From Hydrogenophaga sp. (GTDB lineage Bacteria; Pseudomonadota; Gammaproteobacteria; Burkholderiales; Burkholderiaceae_C): 64,000 bases of DNA. The translations under genes and the position numbers were made by a program. A model generated the notes under the pieces. The model was given only the letters and a program-made list of their open reading frames with translations. It was not told the DNA's origin and did no database searches. The DNA lies in assembly GCA_011391495.1 (NCBI GenBank), contig JAABQK010000012.1:18947-82946 (forward strand), in the 5' to 3' direction. Shown one piece after another: positions 53,986 to 64,000 of this stretch; position 1 is the first letter of the stretch; each line of letters opens with the position of its first letter.

Positions 53986-55031
53986 GTACCCCCCTGCGCC
54001 GCTTTTCGCGTCACCCACTCTGGCGGGAGGGCTGCATCAGCGGCCCGGCAGAGACGGTTCCGCGATGCTTCTCGTCGCCGCCCGCTCCGGCTGCACGGCG
54101 CTCAGGAAAAGCGGGTCTGTGGTTGGGCCTGCTCGGTCTGTCGTTGCTGGCTGCATGGCCGGCGCGTGCGCAGACGGCAGCGGCCTCGCCGCCATTCACC
54201 GTCTGCATGGTCGAGGACAACCCGCCGTTTTCACTGGCGCGCAAGGGCCAGGTGACCGGTTTCGATGTGAAGCTGGCCGAGGCGGTGGCGCGCGAGCTTG
54301 GGCGCGAACTGCGCGTGCTGCCTTTCGAGCCCGAGCTGGAGAAAGAGGCCATGTTGACGCACGAGGTCAACGCCCTGCTGTCCGCGGGCCTGTGCGATGT
54401 GGCGAGCGGTTTCCCGCTGCTCGCTTCCGACCTCGGCCCTCCCACGCGCGAGCGTTTCAAGACGCCCGACTACCCCGGCGCCAAGCGCGCGCGTGAGCGG
54501 CCCTTCGAGGTGCTCGGCACCCTCGTGGCCAGCCAGCCCTACCAGGGCACCGCGTTGACGGTGGTGCAGCGGGCGGGCAGCGTGCCTGCGAAAGCGCTCG
54601 CTGATCTGGTCGGGCGCAAAGTGGGCGCTGTGGCGGGCACGCTGGAAGGCACGCTGGTGGCCATGTACCGGGGCGGAGCACTCACCCGCGACATGGTCAC
54701 GCTCGGCCAGCGCGACGATATCTGGGACGCGCTGACCACCGGCCGGGTGGACGCGATGCTCGTGCCCACCGCCGCGCTCGATGCCTACCGCCTGCGCCAA
54801 CCCGCCACGAGCCTGCAGGCCGGCCCCGCGCGGCCACTCGGCATCAACCTCGGCTGGGTGGCGCTGTCAGGCAAGGCCGACTTGCTGGACGCGGTCAACC
54901 GCGTCGTGCAGCGCAGCGCCGCCAGCGGTGAGTTGCAGCGCTGGGCACGCGAGAGCGGCCTGCATTGGCAGGCACCCACGTCGCCCGCCGTCACCGGCGC
55001 GCTCCCGCTCGCCGGGCTGATGAACGACTGA
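53982..55031 (+). CDS. Periplasmic binding protein of the PQQ dehydrogenase cluster (XoxJ-like)
   Basis: Family 3-type solute-binding protein; from the GTG at 53982 it is 349 residues. The mature fold begins near FTVCMVEDNPPFSLARKGQ after a hydrophobic signal (LGLLGLSLLAAWPARAQ). XoxJ/MxaJ proteins help load or activate the quinoprotein. No ATG lies in frame. The GTG overlaps the cytochrome stop and reads through repeat copy 10, so the true start may be a later TTG or CTG in the signal peptide, or the repeat may have replaced the original start. Confidence 0.75.
   Translation: MSTPLRRFSRHPLWREGCISGPAETVPRCFSSPPAPAARRSGKAGLWLGLLGLSLLAAWPARAQTAAASPPFTVCMVEDNPPFSLARKGQVTGFDVKLAEAVARELGRELRVLPFEPELEKEAMLTHEVNALLSAGLCDVASGFPLLASDLGPPTRERFKTPDYPGAKRARERPFEVLGTLVASQPYQGTALTVVQRAGSVPAKALADLVGRKVGAVAGTLEGTLVAMYRGGALTRDMVTLGQRDDIWDALTTGRVDAMLVPTAALDAYRLRQPATSLQAGPARPLGINLGWVALSGKADLLDAVNRVVQRSAASGELQRWARESGLHWQAPTSPAVTGALPLAGLMND
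53988..54067 (+). repeat. Intergenic GC-rich repeat, copy 10
   Basis: Begins just after the cytochrome c stop with CCCCCTGCGCCGC and ends GACGGTTCCGCG. It lies inside the region read as the N-terminus of the downstream binding protein. Confidence 0.8.
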
Positions 55032-55043
55032 GTGCGTTCCGAG

Positions 55044-55064
55044 CGACGCTGAGATGCAGCGTCG
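55044..55064. terminator. Hairpin between convergent genes
   Basis: CGACGCTG (55044-55051) pairs with CAGCGTCG (55057-55064) around a 5-nt loop, between the binding-protein and exonuclease genes. No T-run is present, so it is a weak terminator candidate. Confidence 0.55.
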
Positions 55065-55066
55065 TC

Positions 55067-55684
55067 TCAAGCCGCGGCCTGCGCGTGGCGCGCCATGAAC
55101 TTCGGCACAGCCGCCCGGCTGCAGGCCTGCAGCGACATCAGAAATCCATGGTCCGGCTCGGCCACAGCGTGCCGCGTGCGCAGGTCGTGCTGGATGTGGC
55201 CCAGCAGTTCGGCGGCCATCTCGGCGTCGGCCAGCGCGCGGTGGGCCTGGCCGGTGCGCGGCAGGCGGAACCAGTCCACGAGCGTGCCCAGCTTGTGGCT
55301 CGGGGCCTCGGGGTAGAGCCGGCGCGCGAGTAGCACCGTGCAGGCAAAGGGCTGCTGCGCGGGCACACCGCAGCGCGCCAGCTCGGCCTGCCAGTAGCGG
55401 CGGTCAAAGGAAGCGTTGTGCGCCACCATGGGCACGTCGCCCACGAAGCGTGCCGCGTCCGCCATCACCGCTTCGGCCGGCGGCGCGCTGGCCACCATGG
55501 CGTTGGTGATGCCGGTGAGCTGGGTGATGAAGGCCGGGATGTGCACGCCCGCGTTCATCAGGCTCTGGAAACGGTCCACCACGCGCCCGCCTTCGAGCAG
55601 GACGATCGCCACCTCGGTGGCGCGGTCGCCCATGCCGGGCGAGATGCCGGTGGTTTCGAAGTCGATGACGGCGATGCGGCTCAT
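55067..55684 (-). CDS. DnaQ-like 3'-5' exonuclease (DEDDh)
   Basis: Exonuclease of 205 residues with the RNase H-like DEDDh fold. DFETTG supplies Asp8 and Glu10, HNASFD the second acidic site near residue 94, and HRALADAE the HxAxxD site with catalytic histidine and aspartate near 147-154. It could trim or proofread DNA, or act on RNA; the polymerase III epsilon subunit itself is usually longer. Confidence 0.88.
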   Translation of the reverse strand: MSRIAVIDFETTGISPGMGDRATEVAIVLLEGGRVVDRFQSLMNAGVHIPAFITQLTGITNAMVASAPPAEAVMADAARFVGDVPMVAHNASFDRRYWQAELARCGVPAQQPFACTVLLARRLYPEAPSHKLGTLVDWFRLPRTGQAHRALADAEMAAELLGHIQHDLRTRHAVAEPDHGFLMSLQACSRAAVPKFMARHAQAAA

Positions 55685-55694
55685 GCGGCGGGTT

Positions 55695-56048
55695 TCAGGC
55701 CTTCTTCAGGAACTCGGACTTGAGCAGCATGCTGCCCAGCTCGGTCTTGCAGTCCACGTTGTGGCCGTCGGCGCCGTCCACCAGGCGGATGCCCTTGATC
55801 TTGCTGCCCTTCTTGAGCACGGTGGACGAGCCCTTGACCTTCAGGTCCTTGATCAGGATCACCGAATCGCCGTCGGCCAGCGGGTTGCCATTGGCGTCTT
55901 TCACCACGCCGTCGCCGGCGTCGTCATCGCCCGCGGCGGCCTCGTTCACCGGCCATTCAAAGGCGCAGTCGGGGCAGATGAAATGGTCGCCGTCGGTGTA
56001 GGTGTTTTCAAGGCCGCATTGCGGGCAGGCGGGGGCTGTGTGGGGCAT
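55695..56048 (-). CDS. YjdM/PhnA-family zinc-ribbon protein
   Basis: Protein of 117 residues. CPQCG and CPDC in the first 30 residues form a zinc ribbon, followed by an SH3-like [15 protein letters not shown] and a [11 protein letters not shown] segment ending in the PhnA tail. No enzymatic role in phosphonate use is proven for this family. The ATG at 56048 is used; the frame is open upstream but is not conserved. It lies 10 nt before the exonuclease start. Confidence 0.93.
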   Translation of the reverse strand: MPHTAPACPQCGLENTYTDGDHFICPDCAFEWPVNEAAAGDDDAGDGVVKDANGNPLADGDSVILIKDLKVKGSSTVLKKGSKIKGIRLVDGADGHNVDCKTELGSMLLKSEFLKKA

Positions 56049-56151
56049 GGGGGCGCAGGGGCAGTAATGGGGAAATGGGTTCCCGATGGTAGTGCACGCC
56101 CGGGCGCCCCCTGCCCGGTGGCCCGCACCAGGGTGGCCCGCCGGCCGTCCG

Positions 56152-56382
56152 TCAGCGCGGCGTCGGCGTGGCCTCGCGCTGCATGGTGATGGCGCCAAAG
56201 GGGCATGTCACCGCGCACTTCGCGCAGCCCGTGCAGCCGGCCTCGTCGTGCAGGGTGGACGTCTTGCGCCAGGCCTTCACCTCAAGCGAGAGCACATGCG
56301 GCGCGCACACCCCCACGCACCAGCCGCAGCCCGTGCAGCGGGCCGGGTCGATCACGGGCAGGGCCTTGCGTTCCGGTGGCAT
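56152..56382 (-). CDS. 2x[4Fe-4S] ferredoxin
   Basis: Small protein of 76 residues with two clusters. The first ligand set is [11 protein letters not shown], the second [12 protein letters not shown], both with the normal 3-3-3 spacing plus a later cysteine. The N-terminal [15 protein letters not shown] and the central tail between clusters are long enough for a bacterial ferredoxin. It probably carries electrons for an unidentified partner; the long open frame on the same strand starts too early. Confidence 0.92.
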   Translation of the reverse strand: MPPERKALPVIDPARCTGCGWCVGVCAPHVLSLEVKAWRKTSTLHDEAGCTGCAKCAVTCPFGAITMQREATPTPR

Positions 56383-56445
56383 GGGTGGATTGTGTGCGTA
56401 CTCGCGGCGCTCCGTATCATGGGCGGCTCCACTGGAGCGAACCCC

Positions 56446-56661
56446 ATGCCCGAAACCACCTTCCACATCCCCGGCCTGCGCACGCAGGAAGACGCCGACG
56501 CCGTCATGTTCGAGCTGCAAGATCTGCCCTGCGTCAGCCTGGCTGATGTCAACCTCGGCGAACGCACCGCCTGGGTCAGCCACACCGGCATGATCGCGCC
56601 CGAAGACATCGCCGCCGCGCTGCAAGAAGCCGGCTACGAGGCCCAGGTGCAGAGCGCCTGA
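56446..56661 (+). CDS. HMA-like small protein without the CxxC motif
   Basis: Protein of 71 residues whose strand-helix-strand layout matches the heavy-metal-associated fold. Where the metal site GMTCxxC normally lies it has GLRTQED, so metal binding by two cysteines is lost; one Cys remains near residue 29. The ATG has a GGAG site. Its stop overlaps the next gene's ATG (TGATG), so the two are coupled. A non-metal or altered role is likely; function unknown. Confidence 0.6.
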   Translation: MPETTFHIPGLRTQEDADAVMFELQDLPCVSLADVNLGERTAWVSHTGMIAPEDIAAALQEAGYEAQVQSA

Positions 56662-57113
56662 TGGCCCGGCTCAACCTGCAAGGCGCGCGCCGCAAGATCG
56701 CTTACGTCAGCCTCTACGAACTGATCGCCATCGCCGTCAGCAGCACCGGCCTGGCAGCTGGCTCGGGCAGCAGCCTGCAACAGGCCGGCGTGCTCGCCGT
56801 GGCCTCGTCCGTCATTGCGGTGGTCTGGAACCTGGTCTACAACAGCCTGTTCGAGCGCTGGGAAGCGCGCCAGGCCGTGCGTGGCCGCAGCTTCAAACGC
56901 CGCGCCGCCCACGCCCTCGGCTTCGAACTGGGCTTTGTCTTCATGCTGGTACCCCTGTTCGCCTGGTGGCTCGGCATCACCCTCTGGCACGCACTGGTGC
57001 TGGACGTCGGCCTCGCGCTGTTCTTCCTCGTCTACACCTTTGCCTTCAACTGGGCGTTCGACAAAGTGTTCGGACTGCCCGCCTCCGCCTTGCCGCTGCC
57101 CAAGGGCGCGTGA
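56661..57113 (+). CDS. PACE-family efflux protein (double transmembrane pair)
   Basis: Inner-membrane protein of 150 residues made of two similar halves, each with a pair of helices: [19 protein letters not shown] near residues 10-28 and [18 protein letters not shown] near residues 79-96. This is the proteobacterial antimicrobial compound efflux layout (AceI-like), known for chlorhexidine and acriflavine export. It is coupled to the HMA-like gene upstream. Confidence 0.88.
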   Translation: MARLNLQGARRKIAYVSLYELIAIAVSSTGLAAGSGSSLQQAGVLAVASSVIAVVWNLVYNSLFERWEARQAVRGRSFKRRAAHALGFELGFVFMLVPLFAWWLGITLWHALVLDVGLALFFLVYTFAFNWAFDKVFGLPASALPLPKGA

Positions 57114-57127
57114 GCCAGCGCACCGCC

Positions 57128-57412
57128 ATGCCCGGCACCATCACCCGCCACCTGCACATCACCGGCCGCGTGCAGGGCGTGGGCTACCGCTGGAACATGG
57201 CGCAGCAGGCCCGGCAGCTGGGCGTGAACGGCTGGGTGCGCAACCGGCTCGACGGCAGCGTGGAGGCCGTTGCCAGTGGGCCGGCGGAGGCGGTGCAGGC
57301 GCTCATTGACTGGGCGCAGCGCGGGCCGATGGGGGCGCGGGTGGATGGGGTGGAGGAGGGTGAGGCTGAGGGCGTGTTCAGCGGGTTTGAACAGCGAGAG
57401 ACGGCTGAATAG
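57128..57412 (+). CDS. Acylphosphatase
   Basis: Protein of 94 residues that hydrolyses acyl phosphates. The signature [12 protein letters not shown] carries the catalytic arginine near residue 22, and [13 protein letters not shown] near residues 35-47 has the catalytic asparagine. The ATG at 57128 is used; a GTG 18 nt upstream overlaps the PACE stop and is an alternative. Confidence 0.93.
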   Translation: MPGTITRHLHITGRVQGVGYRWNMAQQARQLGVNGWVRNRLDGSVEAVASGPAEAVQALIDWAQRGPMGARVDGVEEGEAEGVFSGFEQRETAE

Positions 57413-57415
57413 CGT

Positions 57416-58249
57416 TCAGCCGAAGCTGGCTTGATACGTCACCGGGTCGAGTTGGCAGTGATCGTCGAGCCGACCTTTCAAGGAAAAAAGTCTGGGATCT
57501 TTGCGGAAATCGAACACGCGGCAGAGATGAAACTGCGTGCTTGCCTCGCGCGAGAAAGACAGCTCGCCTCGAGTGACGTAAAAGGGTGTTTCCTTGCTGT
57601 AGGCCGTGGTCTTGACTTCGATGAAACGCTCTCGACCGCTGGGATCAAATGAAAGCACGTCGTAGCCAAGTCCGTCACCTTTTGAATTCGACACATGCTC
57701 GACGCGATCCGCCAATTGCGGTTTGCCCAAATGAACCAGTCGCCAGTGCTCGTAGTGCATCACGAACTCTTCACCGGCGAGACCCAGTGATTGGTTCCTC
57801 GCCTCCCGGGCCAGATAGTCGCGCTTCACGGGATGGGTGTGATAGGGCCTCGCACCATCGTTTGCGACGTGTTTTCTCGGTGGTGCCGAGGTCTCCACTG
57901 AGCTGAAATCGAGCAGTTCTGGCAAAACGGCCGGCTGCTGGACAGCAGCCAATGCGATGGCATCCAGATGCGCAAAACGCTGGAGCTGTTGCTCGACCAC
58001 CTCGCGGAGCAGTCCTTGGTAGTTCCCCCGAGGTTGGTAGCCCCGCAATGGCGGGAAGTCAAACTCAATCATCACCGCACTGATATTGCAGTGCTTGAAC
58101 TCGATCGAACCTTCAGATCGATCGTGGAGTCTCTGCTGCAAAGCTCGACGATGTGCAGCCTTGTTGTAGTCTTGCCCAGACAGTTCGAGACTGAGCATTC
58201 GAAGGTAGTCGGCAACAATGGCCTCCACCTCTTCACGAGTCCAATCCAT
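57416..58249 (-). CDS. DUF3883 protein with a PD-(D/E)xK-like site
   Basis: Protein of 277 residues. The N-terminal segment (about 1-65) has EVEAIVADYLRMLSLELSGQ and AVMIEFDFPPL, seen in uncharacterised nuclease-linked proteins. The C-terminal DUF3883 domain has Asp197 (GYDVLSFD) and the Glu211-x-Lys213 pair in FIEVKTT, the arrangement of a PD-(D/E)xK nuclease site. Its composition is less GC-rich than its neighbours by eye. It lies beside a DUF4143 ATPase gene, an accessory pair with possible defence or DNA-processing role; that is inference. Confidence 0.75.
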   Translation of the reverse strand: MDWTREEVEAIVADYLRMLSLELSGQDYNKAAHRRALQQRLHDRSEGSIEFKHCNISAVMIEFDFPPLRGYQPRGNYQGLLREVVEQQLQRFAHLDAIALAAVQQPAVLPELLDFSSVETSAPPRKHVANDGARPYHTHPVKRDYLAREARNQSLGLAGEEFVMHYEHWRLVHLGKPQLADRVEHVSNSKGDGLGYDVLSFDPSGRERFIEVKTTAYSKETPFYVTRGELSFSREASTQFHLCRVFDFRKDPRLFSLKGRLDDHCQLDPVTYQASFG

Positions 58250-58291
58250 TTCAGATACCCCAGTAGAAAAGACCGCGTTTTCCGGTGGTTG

Positions 58292-59437
58292 TCACGCCAG
58301 CAGTGCCGCCAACGGCACCGCCTCCACCTGCGGCGCCAGCGCGTAGCGGTGCGGGCCGGGGTAGACCACATACAGCGCATCGAGCTGCAGGTCTTCCAGC
58401 GCGATGCGCATGCTGGGTGTGAGCTTGGGGGCATCGCTGCGTTTGAACTCCACGCCGATGCGGCGCTGATCCTTGAACATCAGCAGGTCCAGCTCGGCGC
58501 CCTGGTGTGTTGCCCAGAAGTAGGCTTGGTCGGGCTGGGCGATGCGCAGCACCTGCTCCAGCGCGAAGCCTTCCCAGCTGGCACCGCTCAGGGGGTGCGC
58601 CAGCAGCTGGGGCAGGTTGCGTATGCCCAGCAGCGCATGCAGCAGGCCGGTGTCGCGGAAGTAGATCTTGGGTGCCTTGACCTGCCGCTTGGCCAGGTTC
58701 TGGTGCCACGGTTGTAGCTGACGCACCATGAAGGTCTGGGTCAGGTAGTCCAGATACCGGCGCACCGTGGATTCCGAGATGCCGAGCGAGCGCGCAGGCT
58801 CGGCGGCGTTCCATGTCTGGCCGTGGTAGTGCGCCAGCATCTGCCAGAAGCGGGTCATGAGCGGAGCGGGCGCGTTCATGCCGAGCAAGGGCAGGTCGCT
58901 GCTCACGTGCCGCTGGATGGCGGCGTTGCGCCATTGGGTGCTGGTGAGGTCGTCCGGGGCCAGGAAGGCGGCCGGGAAGCCGCCTCGCAGCCAGAGTTGC
59001 TGCACGGTCGGCGTGCTGGTGCCGGTTTCGCTGATGTCGAAGCCGCTCACCTCCAGCGTCACCGCCCGGCCCAGCAGCGACTCGCTTTTGTGCATCACCC
59101 TCGGTGCGGCGCTGCCCAGCAGCAGGTACTGACCGTTCAGGTGCATGCGCTCGGGCCGGTCCATTAGCACGCGCAGCGTCTCGGGCAACGCGGGCAGGTG
59201 CTGGATTTCATCAATGACCACCAGCCCCTGCAGGCCAGCCAAGGCGGTCATGGGCTGGGCCAGCCGCTGGCGCGAGATGGGGTCCTCGAGATCGAAGTAG
59301 TGTGGGCTGGCCACGTCGATGAACTGCCGCGCCAGCGTGGTTTTGCCCACCTGACGCGGGCCGACGAGCTCTACCGCACGGAAGGCTTGCAACAGCCCGG
59401 CAAGCTGTTTCCGGAGGTGAGGACGTTCGATGAACAT
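58292..59437 (-). CDS. AAA+ ATPase with DUF4143
   Basis: Protein of 381 residues. Walker A GPRQVGKTT is at residues 26-34, Walker B VVIDEIQHLP near residues 73-82 and an arginine-finger-like segment VMDRPERMHLN follows. The C-terminal DUF4143 region includes LLMFKDQRRIGVEFKRSD with Glu-x-Lys, like a nuclease-related fold. Such ATPases are widespread and mobile with no agreed job. The 13-bp inverted repeat at 59455-59495 lies just upstream of its start. Confidence 0.88.
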   Translation of the reverse strand: MFIERPHLRKQLAGLLQAFRAVELVGPRQVGKTTLARQFIDVASPHYFDLEDPISRQRLAQPMTALAGLQGLVVIDEIQHLPALPETLRVLMDRPERMHLNGQYLLLGSAAPRVMHKSESLLGRAVTLEVSGFDISETGTSTPTVQQLWLRGGFPAAFLAPDDLTSTQWRNAAIQRHVSSDLPLLGMNAPAPLMTRFWQMLAHYHGQTWNAAEPARSLGISESTVRRYLDYLTQTFMVRQLQPWHQNLAKRQVKAPKIYFRDTGLLHALLGIRNLPQLLAHPLSGASWEGFALEQVLRIAQPDQAYFWATHQGAELDLLMFKDQRRIGVEFKRSDAPKLTPSMRIALEDLQLDALYVVYPGPHRYALAPQVEAVPLAALLA

Positions 59438-59454
59438 GCCGCCATGGTATCAAA

Positions 59455-59495
59455 CACCATGAAATTCGGTGATGCCATGGTGGAATTTCATGGTG
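59455..59495. promoter_or_regulatory. 13-bp inverted repeat upstream of the DUF4143 gene
   Basis: CACCATGAAATTC (59455-59467) and GAATTTCATGGTG (59483-59495) are perfect complements around a 15-nt spacer, in the 65-bp gap between gyrB and the ATPase gene. It may be the operator of the ATPase gene and could also end the gyrB message. Confidence 0.6.
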
Positions 59496-59502
59496 AAAAA
59501 AA

Positions 59503-62154
<2,652 letters not shown>

Positions 62155-62222
62155 TCAATCGCTAGAAAGGCCAAACCCGCTGTGCAGCGGGTCGGGCTTG
62201 AGGGGACTTTGACCGGTGAAGA

Positions 62223-63329
62223 TCAAATCCGCATCGGCATGACAACGTACTTGAAGGCGTTGTCGTCGGGGTTGGTGACCAGGGCCGAACTGTTGCCGTC
62301 GGAGAGTTCGATGCGAACCATTTCCTGGCCCATGTTCTGCAGCGCGTCGATCAGGTAGGTGACGTTGAAACCGATCTCGATCTGGTCGCCGCTGTAATCG
62401 ATGTCGAGTTCGTCCACGGCCTCTTCCTGCTCGGCGTTGCTGGAGGCGACGCGCAGCACGCCGGGCTCGATGTTCAGGCGCACGCCCTTGAACTTCTCGC
62501 TGGTCATGATGGCGGTGCGCTGCAGCGAGGCCAGCAGCGGCACGCGGCCGAGGGTGATGATGTTCTTGTGGTTCTTCGGGATCACGCGGTTGTAGTCGGG
62601 GAACTTGCCCTCGACCAGCTTGGTGACGAACTCCATGCCGTCGAAGCTGAACTTGGCCTGGTTGGCGGCGAACTGCATCTCGATCGCGCCTTCCTTGTCG
62701 GACAGCAGGCGCTGCAGTTCCAGCACCGTCTTGCGCGGCAGGATCACTTCCTGTTTCGGCACTTCCACGTCCAGCGTGGCGCTGGCAAAGGCCAGGCGGT
62801 GGCCGTCGGTGGCCACCAGGCTGAGCTGCTTGCCTTCGGCCACGAACAGGATGCCGTTCAGGTAGTAGCGGATGTCGTGCACCGCCATGGCGAACGACAC
62901 CTGGCCGAGCAGGCTCTTCAGCGTCTTCTGCGGCACGGCGAACACCGGGCCGAAGCTGGCCGATTCCTGCACCAACGGGAAATCTTCGGGCGGCATGCTC
63001 TGCAGCGTGAAGCGGCTCTTGCCACCTTTCAGGATCAGCTTGCCGGCACTCGATTCGAGGCTGACGGCCTGGTCGCCCGGCATGGTGCGCAGGATGTCGA
63101 TCAGCTTGCGCGCACCCAGGGTGGTGGCGAAGTTGCCGTCGTCGCCGTCGAGCTGCGCGGTGGTGCGGATCTGGATCTCCAGGTCGCTGGTGGTCAGCTG
63201 CACGGCCGAACCGGTCTTGCGCAGCAGCACGTTGGCCAGGATCGGCAGGGTGTGCCGGCGTTCCACGATACCCGCGACCGACTGCAGCGCAGCCAAAACC
63301 TTGTCCTGGGTCGATTTCAAAACGATCAT
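62223..63329 (-). CDS. dnaN: DNA polymerase III beta sliding clamp
   Basis: Ring-forming clamp of 368 residues with three repeated domains of about 120 residues. It begins MIVLKSTQDKVLAALQSVAGI and ends YVVMPMRI, both hallmark clamp ends. The ATG at 63329 is used because the frame is open 46 codons upstream without conservation. It lies 200 bp after dnaA. Confidence 0.98.
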   Translation of the reverse strand: MIVLKSTQDKVLAALQSVAGIVERRHTLPILANVLLRKTGSAVQLTTSDLEIQIRTTAQLDGDDGNFATTLGARKLIDILRTMPGDQAVSLESSAGKLILKGGKSRFTLQSMPPEDFPLVQESASFGPVFAVPQKTLKSLLGQVSFAMAVHDIRYYLNGILFVAEGKQLSLVATDGHRLAFASATLDVEVPKQEVILPRKTVLELQRLLSDKEGAIEMQFAANQAKFSFDGMEFVTKLVEGKFPDYNRVIPKNHKNIITLGRVPLLASLQRTAIMTSEKFKGVRLNIEPGVLRVASSNAEQEEAVDELDIDYSGDQIEIGFNVTYLIDALQNMGQEMVRIELSDGNSSALVTNPDDNAFKYVVMPMRI

Positions 63330-63529
63330 GTCAGACTCTTTCGTCTCTGGTTGGCTGCGTGCGCGCGGCGCTGTTGTTTCTGAAAATGCGCTTGGGGCCG
63401 GGCGCGGCCCAAACTCCGCTATTTTCGCCTGTTTGCACGCGCTCCCCGCAAATCGCCTGCCGTGCACCGGCCCTGGCGCGACGGGGATCGAAAAGCGTGG
63501 GCAAAACGTCGGTTCCAGGCATCACGGGT

Positions 63530-64000
63530 TCAGCCTTTGAGCGTCTGTTCCAGCACATGCAGCTGCTGGTTGAGCTCGGTGTTCTGCTGCCGCTCGGCGC
63601 CGATCTTGCGTACCGCGTGCAGCACCGTGGTGTGATCGCGTCCGCCAAACAGCTCGCCGATCTCGGGCAGGCTCTTCTGGGTCAGTTCTTTCGCAATGAA
63701 CATGGCGATCTGGCGCGGCCGGGCGATGCTGGCCGGGCGCTTCTTGCTGTACATGTCCGCGACCTTGATCTTGTAGTAGTCGGCCACGGTCTTCTGGATG
63801 TTTTCCACGCTGATCTGCCGGTTCTGGATCGACAGCAGGTCTTTCAGGGCATCGCGCGCCAGCTGGATCGAGATGTCCTTCTGGTTGAAGCGCGAATAGG
63901 CCAGGATCTTGCGCAGCGCGCCTTCGAGTTCGCGCACGTTGGAGCGCACGTTTTTCGCCACGAAGAACGCCACTTCCTCGGGCATCACCGCGTGTTCCAC
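63530..64000 (-). CDS. dnaA: Chromosomal replication initiator DnaA, C-terminal part (cut by window edge)
   Basis: The C-terminal 156 residues of DnaA. The end of AAA+ domain III shows [15 protein letters not shown], the sensor II region. Domain IV ends with the DNA-binding signature [14 protein letters not shown]. The N-terminus lies beyond the right edge, so any origin next to dnaA cannot be judged here. Its 3' intergenic region to dnaN (63330-63529) has no DnaA box. Confidence 0.97.
   Translation of the reverse strand: MEHAVMPEEVAFFVAKNVRSNVRELEGALRKILAYSRFNQKDISIQLARDALKDLLSIQNRQISVENIQKTVADYYKIKVADMYSKKRPASIARPRQIAMFIAKELTQKSLPEIGELFGGRDHTTVLHAVRKIGAERQQNTELNQQLHVLEQTLKG

Noticed and set aside
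63330..63529. Chromosomal origin between dnaA and dnaN
   Set aside because: No TTATCCACA-type box, AT-rich tract or repeat is visible in this 200-bp gap.

Overview
The window is about 64 kb of high-GC DNA from a betaproteobacterium of the Comamonadaceae, most like Hydrogenophaga. That genus-level call is inference from protein similarity as I recognise it, GC content and gene order; no database search was run. It is chromosomal and lies close to the replication origin. The left end carries mnmG-rsmG-lysE-parA with three parS-like sites. The right end carries gyrB-dnaN-dnaA, with dnaA cut off by the window edge and parA cut off by the left edge. No rRNA, tRNA, CRISPR array, prophage or insertion sequence was seen.

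Layout. 0-4 kb: partition and tRNA-modification genes. 4-9 kb: small redox genes, a cytochrome b561 with two YceI proteins (one frameshifted), and a Crp/Fnr regulator beside a DUF2892 membrane protein. 9.9-29 kb: a broad putrescine/polyamine utilisation region with two glutamine-synthetase-like ligases, GABA transaminase, PuuC-, PuuD- and PuuB-like enzymes, an SpuC-like transaminase, a PotFGHI-type ABC importer, a MocR regulator and an agmatinase-family ureohydrolase. The genes sit in several separate transcription units, with a TDT transporter and a beta/gamma-crystallin protein between them. 29-38 kb: GST, MFS carrier, hemerythrin, a CopA/CopZ/CueR copper module, a Spy-like protein and a UbiM-like hydroxylase. 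38-42 kb: a histone-deacetylase-family enzyme next to a Pat-type acyl-CoA synthetase/GNAT fusion. 42-48 kb: an origin-like DnaA-box region, a UbiA-type prenyltransferase, minCDE, a thioesterase, UbiB and a second-type infA. 48-55 kb: DAHP synthase, then a PQQ alcohol dehydrogenase with the lanthanide-type aspartate pair, its cytochrome c and its periplasmic binding protein, facing an AcoR-like regulator that lacks the AAA+ domain. 55-59.5 kb: DnaQ-like exonuclease, YjdM, ferredoxin, a cysteine-poor HMA-like protein with a PACE transporter, acylphosphatase, and a DUF3883 plus DUF4143 accessory pair next to gyrB.

How the genes work together. The polyamine region can import putrescine and gamma-glutamylate, oxidise and hydrolyse it to GABA, with a direct transamination route beside it. 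The copper module has two MerR-type promoters with 19-bp spacers facing apart. Two FNR/Dnr-type boxes precede hemerythrin and the UbiM-like gene, which suggests oxygen-dependent control.

Most notable non-coding structure. (1) An AT-rich tract, TAG-type trios, a GC block and several DnaA boxes lie at 41930-42171, about 21 kb from dnaA. (2) A family of about 75-85 bp GC-rich intergenic repeats occurs in ten copies, nine of them set just after a stop codon in fixed orientation. (3) The three parS sites span rsmG and mnmG.
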